From positions 82,724 through 146,723 of the forward strand of contig CALHCF010000017.1 of assembly GCA_937930635.1 (NCBI GenBank): a DNA stretch of 64,000 nucleotides. Reading direction: 5' to 3'. Under the pieces are notes generated by a model, which was not told the origin of the DNA, did no database searches, and was given only the letters and a program-made list of their open reading frames with translations. The DNA is from an uncultured Rhizobiaceae group bacterium (GTDB lineage: Bacteria; Pseudomonadota; Alphaproteobacteria; Rhizobiales; Rhizobiaceae). Both the position numbers and the translations under genes were made by a program. This document shows, piece after piece, positions 10,361-19,302 of this stretch. The stretch's first letter is position 1. Each line of letters starts with the position of its first letter.

Positions 10361-10777
10361 TCAGGCCATTAATTCCGCGATATAGGCGTTTGCTTCAGCA
10401 ATGGCCGCCCCTAATTCGCCCAGATCCGCATTGCCTTCGCAATTCATTTCGACCTTCTCAGCCTCACGGGCAACGCGCCAAGCCCCAATTCCCCGGGCAG
10501 AGCCGAGTATGGTGTGGGCGGCCAGCTTACGCACGCTGGCGCTTTTGCCGTTTTCCAGGCGGTCGAGATAAAGGTTCGACTGGTTTCGGAAAAGCTCAAG
10601 AATTTCCATCTCCAGCGCACGATCGCCAAGCGACTGGCGCGAGAGATGAACGAGATCGACAGGATTAGCGGCACTGGCGCATTCAGGGATACTGGAAATC
10701 GTCCTGGGGGCTGTTGACGGTATCGCACATCCTCCGTGAGCAGTTGCAAATGCCGCTGTATGGGCCGGGTTTGTCAT
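10361..10777 (-). CDS. Hpt (histidine phosphotransfer) domain protein
   Basis: A 138-residue cytoplasmic protein whose C-terminal 100 residues form an Hpt four-helix bundle. The phosphorylatable histidine is H88 in RKLAAHTILGSARGIGAW; the usual lysine three residues after the histidine is a leucine here. An N-terminal stretch of about 38 residues is variable. AGGA about nine bases before the ATG is a good ribosome binding site. No kinase or response regulator is adjacent, so it probably takes part in a phosphorelay with partners elsewhere. It is divergent from the giant GPR-like gene across a 371-base intergenic region, which may mean shared regulation. Confidence 0.8.
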   Translation of the reverse strand: MTNPAHTAAFATAHGGCAIPSTAPRTISSIPECASAANPVDLVHLSRQSLGDRALEMEILELFRNQSNLYLDRLENGKSASVRKLAAHTILGSARGIGAWRVAREAEKVEMNCEGNADLGELGAAIAEANAYIAELMA

Positions 10778-11148
10778 TATCTTGCATCCTGTCGCAAACT
10801 TGCACTATCGCCATTGTCCTGAGACAAACTATAAGATTGCGACTTTTAAATTGACCATTGGTTAACCGAACTGCCAGCCTGAATTTATGGTTAAGTTGGG
10901 GTGAATGAGGGAGCCACCAATCCACAGGTTTGGTAAACGAAAGGTAGACACGTTAACCTAAATTAACTTTTTATGAATTGGGGGTACTTCTGGAGTACCA
11001 AAATGGTTAGCGGCATATTAATGTCGCGGTGCGGCGGGCTTACAAATTTGTGCTCGCAGGGTTTCAAAATGAAACCAGAGATAGAAGTGTATTAAGTCGA
11101 TTTCTCTGTTTTTCCCGAGAGTTATCGCAGTGAGCGAGGCGAAACCCG
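10778..11148. other. Divergent intergenic region (Hpt gene / GPR-like gene)
   Basis: This 371-base AT-rich region must hold promoters for both flanking genes. I see several TTAAC-type sites: GGTTAACC near 10859, ATGGTTAA at 10887, and TTAACCTAAATTAAC near 10951, which resembles a CtrA box but has a six-base spacer instead of seven. Two perfect small hairpins lie in the likely leader of the GPR-like gene: GGTACT/AGTACC (10983 to 10999) and GGTTTCA/TGAAACC (11060 to 11076). No ORF is convincing. Confidence 0.45.
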
Positions 11149-14100
11149 ATGGCTAAAGCAGCCAAGAAAAAGACTGATGAGATTGCTGACGAAGCTTTGT
11201 CAGCAGTCGAAGAGGCATTGAAAATCGACTTCGGCAAAGAAGCCGATGCCGATGGGTCGGAAAAAAATCTCTCCAAAACGCCGGAGGACGGTCCGCTTGA
11301 TCAGAAGGAAACGGTTCCTGCCGCCCCCAATGATCGCAAGAATGTTGTTTCCCCCGAAGCCCCCGCTGCCAATGATGACCGCCGTGGATCAGCCCGCTTT
11401 TCCGCCTCGCTTGCCCGCAAACCTTCTTCGCTCACCCTCTGGTTTGCCTTTATCCTGGCTGGCCTGTGGATAACTGCGGCCTGTTGGGCGGGTTATCAGG
11501 CCATCGGCCCTGATCTGCTGAAAACAGATGCATGGCTGACCATTCTGCAACGTCCCAACTTCATCTATTTCACCGCCAGCCTGCTGATCCCTCTTCTTTT
11601 GATCCTGGGGTTTGCTTTCATGATCCGCCGCGCGCAGGAAATGCGCCTTGCTGCCCGTTCAATGACAGAAGCTGCCTATCGTCTGCTTGAGCCTGAAGCC
11701 GAAGCCGTTAATGGCGTGCGCAGTGTGAGCCAGGCGGTGCGCATCGAAGTTAATGCGCTGACGGATGGCATTGACCGCGCCATGTCACGGGCCAGTGAGC
11801 TTGAATCGCTGGTTCACAACGAAGTTGCTTCACTTGAAAGTGCTTATTCGGAAAATGAACTGCGTATGCGCGGTTTGGTTGAAGAACTGGCCAATGAGCG
11901 CGATGCGATTGTCAATCACACCGAACGGGTTCGTTCTTCAATCTCCGGCGCAAGCGAAGCGCTGAAAGACGATCTCAACGTTTCGGCTCAGCAAATCAGT
12001 GAGAACGTCGCTCAGGCTCAAAGAAAATTCAGCGATGCCCTCGATAATACAAGTGACGAAGTTCAGGCCTCGCTCTCCTTTGCCGGAGAAACCCTGCTTG
12101 AGCGGCTGACATCAAAGAGTTCCGAACTGGGCGATCAAATTCAGGCCTCAGGCGCTGATCTTGTCGAAAAACTCAACATCCTCAACTCATCGGGCGCCAG
12201 TGCCTTTGAAGATGTTCTCGCCTCATTCAGCTTTGCCAGTGAAAATCTGCTTGAACAGCTGGCAACCCGGGGCGGTGAAATTGGAGAACGGGTCGAAACA
12301 GCCGGACTGGGGCTTGTCGAAAGTATTTCCACAAGTGGAACAGCCACCAGCAATGCCATCGAGATAAAGGCAACTGAACTGGCCGACCGCATTCATACTC
12401 TTTCTGAAAACATTCAGACGACCGTCAACGACCGCTTCTCCTCCATCGATGAGGATCTCAATGTGCGCGGCGGCGCCCTGGTTGCCGCATTGGGTCAAAA
12501 GACCGAACAGCTGGCATCAGCACTTGATACCGGCGCCGATCGTATCAACGAGACGGTCAACGACCGTATTACGAGTTTTGGCGCAACAATCAGCGGCCGT
12601 GTCGATGATATGGTTCAAAAGCTGGATGATCGCAGTTCCGCTCTTGAAGCCAATGTTCTCAAGATTGATACCGCACTGGACAACCGCACGCGCCAGATCA
12701 ATGAAACGCTGTTTGAAAGAACGCGCGAGATTGCGGGAGCATTCAGCGATGGTCAAAAAGCCATCCAGACCGATATGGCCTCGCAGCTTGAAGAAACACG
12801 CGACGCGCTTGATACCAAGGCTCTGGAACTCAGCATGTCGCTGGCTGCACGGGTCGACAAGATCAACGAGAAAGTGGTCGAGCAGATTGACACAACCAGC
12901 GCCAAGCTTGGTGAAACAGTCGCCGAACTCAACGAGCGTATCGACACAGCTGACGCCCGCCTCTCCAGCCGTCTGGAATCATTCAGCAACGACTTCGAAG
13001 GCCGGTCGAAGGAAGTCGACGAGCGTATTGGCGAGCGTCTGGGAGAGATCGGACGTACATTCAGTCAAAGTGCTGACAACCTGAATTCGAAACTGGTCGA
13101 GAGCACCAGCGGATTTAATGACAATTTTGATGCCGTTGACCAGCGCATTGGCTCACGTGTCAAAGACATAAGCGAGACGCTGAACCAGGGCGCGGAAGTT
13201 GTCGGCAACAAATTCGACGAGGTGGATGGCCGCATTACCGCTCGTATCGGCGATATCGAAGGTACCCTCACCCGCGGTGTCGAAACAGTGGGCGCAAAAC
13301 TTGCCGAAGGTGCGACCAATCTGCAAAGCAATTTTGATGAGCAGGTCAGCGTTGTCGACCGCACGTTCTCCAACCGTATCGACTCAATCAATGCATCGCT
13401 TGAAGCTGGTGCCGGGCGAGTAAACGAGGTTCTGTCTGAGCAGGCCAAGGAACTATCGGCCTCACTGGACAGCAACCTGGCAGGCATTTCGACCGCTCTT
13501 ACAGCCGAAGCCAAGCGGGCTGAACACGCTGTATCCGGTTCCGTTCAGGCGCTGGAAGGCAAGATTGGTGAGAAACTTGACGCCATCGGCTCCGCTCTCC
13601 AGGCACGTGCGGACAAGGTGACAACCTCACTGGCCGAGCGCACGGCGGAACTTAACACCACATTGGCCGCCCGTTCCCGCGAACTTAGCCAGTTGCTGAC
13701 CCGCGACACGCTTCCATTGCTGCGCAATTTCGAAACTGAAAGCCAGAACGTCGCCGCTATCTTGACCCAGTCAACGGAACAGATCGCTGCAGGATTGGTG
13801 GACCGGATTGGCGCATCATCGAGCCAGCTGTCGTCAGCCGCCGACGATGCAGCCCGTAAGCTGGAAAACATGCTTCTTGCATCAAACGAGCGCATGGAAC
13901 TTGCGGCTCAGGCGGCTGCCGAAGATCTGGCGTCGCGCTATCTTTCACTTGAAGAGCGCACCACAGATCTGGTGACCAAGCTAACCGACTCCTCTGAATC
14001 ACTCACATCGGCTGTCGAAAATCAGAGCACGTCGCTGGTCTCAAGCGGTGAATCCATGTCTCGCCAGATTTCCGATGTTGCCGAGCGGGTCGGCGAACGC

Positions 14101-15597
14101 GTGCGCACGGAAAGTGCCGCGATGGTGGACACGCTGACAGCCAAATCAACCGAGACTATTGAAGCGCTCAGCCGCACCAATGACCGGTTGCGCACAGAGG
14201 TCGGCGACCTGCTGTCGCGTCTATCTCAGTCCAACGATGTCTTGTCCACACTGATCACAACGGCAGACGAGAACCTGACGCGGACACAAAGCACACTAAC
14301 TGAGCAGACGACTGCCTTTGAATCGGCAATCGGCCTCGCCTCAGAAAGCCTCAATTCATCGACCAATCGCATTGAATCAAACTACACCGGGTTGAAATCC
14401 GTATCATCAGAAGTTCTGTCAGAAATCTCCAGCATTGCCAGCCGGTTTGAGGTTCAAAGCAAGGCACTGGAAGACGTCTCCAAGCTGCTCGACAGCACAC
14501 AAAACAATATGGCCGTCAGCCTGGATGACCGACGCGATGCCATCGAGACGCTCACCAATGGCCTTGTTACCAAATCTGGCGAACTTGAAGACCTCATGCG
14601 CCGCTTCACCACAATGATGGGAGAGTCCGTCACCGATGCGGAGATGCGCGCAAGAGGCCTGTCGGAAAGCCTGATGGAAAGCGTCTCTTCCGCTGCAGGC
14701 GAAGCGACAGAACGTTTTGCTGCCGCCACCGCAGAGATGCGCAATACTGCCGTTGATCTTCGTCAGGAACTGGCCTCAACGCGCAACGAACTTAAACAAA
14801 GCGTTCTGGAACTTCCTGAAGAAACCAAGGAGAGCGCCAACGCCATGCGCCGCGTGGTGTCGGATCAGATCAAGGCACTCAAGGACCTGACCGAGATTGT
14901 CGGCAAGGCTCCAAGCTCGGCAAGTGCGCCAGCCCGGCCTGCCCCGATTGCTGAAGCCGCGCCGCAACTGCCGGCAACGCCGACGCCGACGCCAGCACCA
15001 GCTCCCTCTCCGGCGCTGTCCATGCCCAAGCCCGCGCCAGCGAGCACAGAGCGTACTCCAGAGCCGCCAACCATATCGGCTGGAGATATTCTGGAACCGG
15101 CTCCGTCTCAACTGCGTGGCGGTCTGAGCTTCGAGGCACCGGAACCTGCACCGGCCAGCAATTCCGGAAGCACCGGATGGGTCAGCGATCTGTTGCGACG
15201 CGCCTCCCGTGACGAGGAACCGGCACCTGTTGAAAAACCGGCCCCGGCCCGCATCAGCTCCGACTCGCTCAACACCCTGTCGGCAGATATAGCCAAGTCG
15301 ATTGATCATCAAGCGGCTGTGACACTGTGGCAGCGCTATCAGCGTGGAGAACGCAATGTTTTCAACCGGGAGATTTATACATCTCAGGGTCGTCTGACAT
15401 TCGATGAGATTCAGGGAAAATATCATGCCGATGACAAATTCCGCGACTCTGTTGATCGCTACGTGGCAGATTTCGAACGGCTGATTGCTGATGTTTCGAA
15501 AAATGACCGTGACAATGTCATGACCCAGACCTACCTGACATCAGATACAGGCAAGGTTTACACAATGCTGGCTCATGCAGCAGGCAGGTTCGCGTAA
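11149..15597 (+). CDS. Giant membrane-anchored coiled-coil protein, GPR/RgsE-like polar growth protein
   Basis: A 1482-residue protein. Residues 1 to 90 are charged and cytoplasmic in character. Two transmembrane helices follow at about 96 to 118 and 140 to 159. Then comes a helical region of about 1050 residues with apolipoprotein-like repeats (recurring patterns such as DRINETVNDRITSFG); from about residue 182 to 855 I find no proline. A proline/alanine-rich linker (about 1250 to 1375) leads to a compact C-terminal domain of about 100 residues ending TGKVYTMLAHAAGRF. This architecture matches the Growth Pole Ring protein of Agrobacterium (RgsE in Sinorhizobium), which organises unipolar growth; the assignment rests on architecture and on my memory of the C-terminal domain. 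It is shorter than the roughly 2100-residue Agrobacterium protein. Confidence 0.65.
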   Translation: MAKAAKKKTDEIADEALSAVEEALKIDFGKEADADGSEKNLSKTPEDGPLDQKETVPAAPNDRKNVVSPEAPAANDDRRGSARFSASLARKPSSLTLWFAFILAGLWITAACWAGYQAIGPDLLKTDAWLTILQRPNFIYFTASLLIPLLLILGFAFMIRRAQEMRLAARSMTEAAYRLLEPEAEAVNGVRSVSQAVRIEVNALTDGIDRAMSRASELESLVHNEVASLESAYSENELRMRGLVEELANERDAIVNHTERVRSSISGASEALKDDLNVSAQQISENVAQAQRKFSDALDNTSDEVQASLSFAGETLLERLTSKSSELGDQIQASGADLVEKLNILNSSGASAFEDVLASFSFASENLLEQLATRGGEIGERVETAGLGLVESISTSGTATSNAIEIKATELADRIHTLSENIQTTVNDRFSSIDEDLNVRGGALVAALGQKTEQLASALDTGADRINETVNDRITSFGATISGRVDDMVQKLDDRSSALEANVLKIDTALDNRTRQINETLFERTREIAGAFSDGQKAIQTDMASQLEETRDALDTKALELSMSLAARVDKINEKVVEQIDTTSAKLGETVAELNERIDTADARLSSRLESFSNDFEGRSKEVDERIGERLGEIGRTFSQSADNLNSKLVESTSGFNDNFDAVDQRIGSRVKDISETLNQGAEVVGNKFDEVDGRITARIGDIEGTLTRGVETVGAKLAEGATNLQSNFDEQVSVVDRTFSNRIDSINASLEAGAGRVNEVLSEQAKELSASLDSNLAGISTALTAEAKRAEHAVSGSVQALEGKIGEKLDAIGSALQARADKVTTSLAERTAELNTTLAARSRELSQLLTRDTLPLLRNFETESQNVAAILTQSTEQIAAGLVDRIGASSSQLSSAADDAARKLENMLLASNERMELAAQAAAEDLASRYLSLEERTTDLVTKLTDSSESLTSAVENQSTSLVSSGESMSRQISDVAERVGERVRTESAAMVDTLTAKSTETIEALSRTNDRLRTEVGDLLSRLSQSNDVLSTLITTADENLTRTQSTLTEQTTAFESAIGLASESLNSSTNRIESNYTGLKSVSSEVLSEISSIASRFEVQSKALEDVSKLLDSTQNNMAVSLDDRRDAIETLTNGLVTKSGELEDLMRRFTTMMGESVTDAEMRARGLSESLMESVSSAAGEATERFAAATAEMRNTAVDLRQELASTRNELKQSVLELPEETKESANAMRRVVSDQIKALKDLTEIVGKAPSSASAPARPAPIAEAAPQLPATPTPTPAPAPSPALSMPKPAPASTERTPEPPTISAGDILEPAPSQLRGGLSFEAPEPAPASNSGSTGWVSDLLRRASRDEEPAPVEKPAPARISSDSLNTLSADIAKSIDHQAAVTLWQRYQRGERNVFNREIYTSQGRLTFDEIQGKYHADDKFRDSVDRYVADFERLIADVSKNDRDNVMTQTYLTSDTGKVYTMLAHAAGRFA

Positions 15598-15829
15598 CCT
15601 GTCTGACTCTATTATCTGCCTATTTTCAATTGCCTGAGCCGGCGCGCCAGTCAGAGCTTGCCCAATTCTTGTGCCTGCTTAATTTGGATAATCGGCTCGC
15701 GCCGGGAAACCGACGCACAAGCTGCACTGGCGGCGGCACTGGTGCCGGTACTGGTATTAAATGAAGAGCGCTGACAACAGCGCATCCGGCACGCCATAAT
15801 CTTGCAAGATTTGGCTTGCGAAATCGGGG

Positions 15830-16486
15830 CTACACCTGACCAACAACCCAGCGGATAATCCCTTTGGCCAGATCATCGAACGCGGCATCAAACGCGGCCA
15901 CATAAGCTTGCGCGTCGCTGCCTCCTGCCGGGGATGTTGCCGTGAAGATGCGGGTTTCGCGCACCAGCCCGGATTTGTCAGCCAGCAGCTTGATGGAAAG
16001 CTCGATGATGGCGTCCCCATTTGAAATCTCAAACCGCCGGATGTCGCTCACCAATTGAAAATCAATCACCAGTCCGTCGCCGGGCCTGGCGGTGGCACCG
16101 ATACGTCCCGTGTTCTCAAAGGCCTCCACAAGCCGGGCCTGCAACAGGCGCGGCACGGTATCAGACCACTGCGCACCCTGCAGGTAGGTGACGACCGACG
16201 GTGATGGCTTGACGATGATACGGTCACTGTCAATCGCCTTCAAAGAGGTGGGCAGTTTCACCAGAATCTGTGCAGAAGTACCGCCACCCAGCCCGGCAAC
16301 GCTGGCAGGTGCTGTTAATTCAAAGGTATCACGCGGCGCTTCCTGGGGCTTTATCAAGGCACAGGAGGTCAGCAAAGCCGCTGCCAGTCCAGTGACCAAC
16401 AGACGATGCAGCCCTGTCACGCGTGCGCCTGAAGCAGGAGAAGCTCGCTGGTGCAATTCAGGCATGTTTTTGTTTTTGCACCGCAT
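15830..16486 (-). CDS. ABC-type transport auxiliary lipoprotein (Mla/PqiC-like)
   Basis: A 218-residue lipoprotein with a signal sequence ending in the lipobox LLTSCA at about residue 42. The body matches the ABC transport auxiliary family (PqiC/YmbA-like), with PRDTFELTAP, the strand SDRIIVKPSPSVVTYLQGAQWSD and PRLLQARLVEAFENTG. It probably sits on the periplasmic face of a membrane as partner of the MCE protein encoded 74 bases upstream on the same strand. The ATG at 16465 (MPELHQ) is an alternative start and neither has a clear ribosome binding site. It is the last gene of the mlaE-mlaF-mlaD-lipoprotein operon. Confidence 0.85.
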   Translation of the reverse strand: MRCKNKNMPELHQRASPASGARVTGLHRLLVTGLAAALLTSCALIKPQEAPRDTFELTAPASVAGLGGGTSAQILVKLPTSLKAIDSDRIIVKPSPSVVTYLQGAQWSDTVPRLLQARLVEAFENTGRIGATARPGDGLVIDFQLVSDIRRFEISNGDAIIELSIKLLADKSGLVRETRIFTATSPAGGSDAQAYVAAFDAAFDDLAKGIIRWVVGQV

Positions 16487-16560
16487 AAATATTGAACTTG
16501 TCCACTTCGCACCATTCCAGCCTTATGCGTTTTTAAGCGGATTCCCAAGCACACGCCATT

Positions 16561-18435
16561 CTAGCGCCTGGGCCTTCCACTGGTAGTTTCGCGTACGCGA
16601 GAACCACCAGCACCGGAAATTAAAGCAGAAGGATTGTTCTCAATGTTCCTGATAACACGATCAATGCGGTTGATCGACTGACGTGCATCACGAATAAGGC
16701 TCTGTGTGTCTCCCAGGCCACGTCTGGTGAAAGAGGTAACGCTGCCTGAAATTTCAGAAATACGGGCATCAAGAACCCGTGCAGTCTTTCTAAACTGCGT
16801 GAGGGTTGCCCGCGCTTCGGCGACAAGTCCACTTCCGTCATTGGGACCAAGCAGCGCGTTGATCCTCTCAATCACCCCGTCAATCTTCTTCGACGACTCA
16901 TTGAGACGCGCAGCAAGTTCACTGGTGTTGGTGACAACGCTATCTATATCGTCTCCCCGCCCCCGGAACCGACCCGTCACTGACGCAACATCATCAACAA
17001 CACGCTGTGCTCCAGCCGATGCACTGGCAAAGCCATCTATGGCCGCATTGACCCGGGCCGCATCGATTGCAGCCAGCAGTGTTGTCACATTCTTACTGGC
17101 GGTGCTGAGATTGTTGATCAACGTGCGCACGACCTCCTGATCGACACCATCGACAATGCGACGCGCATTGGCAGCGGCCGTCGATACATCTTCAATTGTC
17201 TTGCTGACCTGTTTCTCATCTATTGAAGTCAGCACTTCATTGGCCCGCCCTGCAGCCTTTTCGAAGTTTTCGACAACCGAGGTTACGCGCCAGGGTTCAA
17301 CAGCACCGACAATGGTATCGACCTTACCCAGCGTGCCGGTAATCTGTTTTGAAAACGTTCCCAACTGAGTGGCAGCGTTGTTGACCGACGCGATCAACGT
17401 GGAAATTTGCTCGCGCTGATCAGCCAGCGTCTTTGAGAAAGCCTCGGCATTGGCGATTGTTCTGCCAACACTCTCTCCATCAACACCTGACAAGACTGAA
17501 TCAACCTGACCTGCGGCCTTGCTGATATTGGACACGGCATCAGACACCTGCTTGGGGTCAACCGCCGCCAAAACCTGATCTACCCGGTTTATGGTCTGTG
17601 ATAGCGATGTGGACAGTGTCTCCAACTGACCTGCCGCCGCACTGACCGAACTCATAACGGCAGTAATCCGTTCCTGCTGGTCAGACAGGGTTTTGGTAAA
17701 AGCGGCAGCATTATCTACCGCACCCCGAACCGTGGTCGGGTCCACCGCACCAACAATCTTTTCAACCTGTGAAATTGTGCCATCGAGCTTGCCCGACAGA
17801 CTTTCAAGCGACCTCGACATGGACCCTGCGCTTTGGAGGAACCGATTGAGGCCTTCACTGTTTTGCGAAAGCGACCGGGAAAAGACCTGTATGCTGCCAA
17901 TCGTGTCGGTAACATTGGTGCTGTTTTGAGCAACAAACGACTCAAGCGACCCCATGATGCGCTCTGTACGCGATGCTATCGCGGTCACGCGCTTCAACAG
18001 ATCAACCAGCGCCGCCGGATCACCGCTGATACTGGGTGTTGGCCCGTCTTCCGCCGGGTCTTTCAGCAGCGCAGGAGCCACCGGGCTGCCGCCGTCAAGC
18101 TGGATATAAGCGCCGCCCGAAAGCCCTCTAATTCCGATACTGGCCCGTGTATCTTCGCGCACAGGGGTATTCTTGTTGATTTCGGTATGCACAATCACAT
18201 AGCGCGGATCATCGGTGTCCAAGGACAAAGTCCTCACCCGCCCAACATTGATACCGTTAAACTGGACAGGACTGCCTGCCCCCAGACCGGAAACCGACCC
18301 CTGAATACGAACATCCAAGGGTGCCAGGTTGTTTCCGTCAGAATACCGCCCAAACCAATAGGTCAGCACAAACGCCGAAACGATTGCAGCCAAAGCAAAT
18401 ATACCAACAGCAATGTAGTTTGCTCTCGTCTCCAT
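16561..18435 (-). CDS. mlaD: MCE/MlaD family lipid transport protein with long repeat tail
   Basis: A 624-residue periplasmic protein anchored by one N-terminal transmembrane helix (YIAVGIFALAAIVSAFVLTYW). One MCE domain follows at about 38 to 118, with GLGAGSPVQFNGINVGRV and the GLSGGAYIQLDGG loop. The remaining 500 residues are helical and repetitive: units of about 90 residues recur with AEAFSKTLADQREQISTLI-type segments and VDxxxxAVDP-type segments. MCE proteins form hexamers that carry phospholipids between membranes; the tail may form a coiled tube or barrel across the periplasm. The end is basic (GRPRR). It lies between mlaF and the auxiliary lipoprotein gene. E. coli MlaD is only about 180 residues, but long forms are known in alphaproteobacteria. 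Confidence 0.88.
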   Translation of the reverse strand: METRANYIAVGIFALAAIVSAFVLTYWFGRYSDGNNLAPLDVRIQGSVSGLGAGSPVQFNGINVGRVRTLSLDTDDPRYVIVHTEINKNTPVREDTRASIGIRGLSGGAYIQLDGGSPVAPALLKDPAEDGPTPSISGDPAALVDLLKRVTAIASRTERIMGSLESFVAQNSTNVTDTIGSIQVFSRSLSQNSEGLNRFLQSAGSMSRSLESLSGKLDGTISQVEKIVGAVDPTTVRGAVDNAAAFTKTLSDQQERITAVMSSVSAAAGQLETLSTSLSQTINRVDQVLAAVDPKQVSDAVSNISKAAGQVDSVLSGVDGESVGRTIANAEAFSKTLADQREQISTLIASVNNAATQLGTFSKQITGTLGKVDTIVGAVEPWRVTSVVENFEKAAGRANEVLTSIDEKQVSKTIEDVSTAAANARRIVDGVDQEVVRTLINNLSTASKNVTTLLAAIDAARVNAAIDGFASASAGAQRVVDDVASVTGRFRGRGDDIDSVVTNTSELAARLNESSKKIDGVIERINALLGPNDGSGLVAEARATLTQFRKTARVLDARISEISGSVTSFTRRGLGDTQSLIRDARQSINRIDRVIRNIENNPSALISGAGGSRVRETTSGRPRR

Positions 18436-18481
18436 ACTGCCTTCTAGCTTGTCCTTGGTATTTACACCATGGCAACGCCCG

Positions 18482-19291
18482 TCACGACGTCAGATGCGGC
18501 ACAAGTTTTTGTGCACGTTTTCCCAAAAAGTACGAAATGACCCAGGGGTCATCGACCTCCATCATTTTTTCCAGCGATCCGTGCACCAGCACTTTTCCGT
18601 CTCTCAATACGGCAATACGGTCGCAAACCGCTTCCAGACTGTCGAGGTCATGCGTGACCATGAACACGGTCAGCCCCAGCGTATCCCTCAAAGATGCAAT
18701 AAGCTCATCAAATTCCGCCGCCCCGATCGGATCGAGACCTGATGTCGGCTCATCCAGGAAAACAAGATCGGGGTCCAGCGCGAGAGCGCGCGCCAGGCCC
18801 GCCCGCTTGATCATGCCGCCTGACAACTGGGATGGATATTTATCGGCAGCATCCGCGGGCAGACCAACGAGATCCATCTTCACAGCCGCCATCTCATCCA
18901 TCAAACGCTGATCAAGATTGAAATATTCCCGCATGGGAACCTGAATATTTTCACGCACCGTCAATGATGAAAACAGCGCGCCATGCTGAAACAACACGCC
19001 CATGCGCTGGTCTATGGAGAGGCGGGTTGGTCCATCCGCATGATCATAGTCGATGCCAAAAAGCTCAATCTGACCGGCTTCTCGCCGCACCAGACCGAGT
19101 ATGGCGCGCATCAGCACCGACTTGCCAGTACCGGAGCCGCCGACAAATGCCAGAATTTCACCGCGATATACGTCGAGGTCCAATTCGTGCAGCACTCGGT
19201 TTTTGCCAAAAGCGACATTGACCCCGCGAACCCGCAGCACGACTTCGCGATCATCGACCCCTGGTTTTTCCTGCCCCTTAGATGACGCCAT
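18482..19291 (-). CDS. mlaF: ABC transporter ATP-binding protein MlaF
   Basis: A 269-residue ATPase energising retrograde or anterograde phospholipid transport. Walker A is FVGGSGTGKSVLM, the signature is YPSQLSGGMIKRAGLARAL with the MIKR variant typical of MlaF/MkL proteins, and Walker B is LDPDLVFLDEPTSGLDP. The H-loop is VFMVTHDLDSL. The ATG at 19291 is chosen; the track's TTG at 19306 would overlap mlaE, while GAGAGAC before 19291 can serve as ribosome binding site. It is encoded 11 bases after mlaE and 46 bases before mlaD. Confidence 0.93.
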   Translation of the reverse strand: MASSKGQEKPGVDDREVVLRVRGVNVAFGKNRVLHELDLDVYRGEILAFVGGSGTGKSVLMRAILGLVRREAGQIELFGIDYDHADGPTRLSIDQRMGVLFQHGALFSSLTVRENIQVPMREYFNLDQRLMDEMAAVKMDLVGLPADAADKYPSQLSGGMIKRAGLARALALDPDLVFLDEPTSGLDPIGAAEFDELIASLRDTLGLTVFMVTHDLDSLEAVCDRIAVLRDGKVLVHGSLEKMMEVDDPWVISYFLGKRAQKLVPHLTS

Positions 19292-19302
19292 GGAACCGTC
19301 TC

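Noticed and set aside
14776-15426. 216-codon antisense ORF within the GPR-like gene
   Set aside because: Arises opposite the proline-rich linker (repeated CGG/GGC patterns); no support.
15768-15783. GCGCTG/CAGCGC hairpin after the auxiliary lipoprotein gene
   Set aside because: No T run follows on either strand; too weak to call a terminator.
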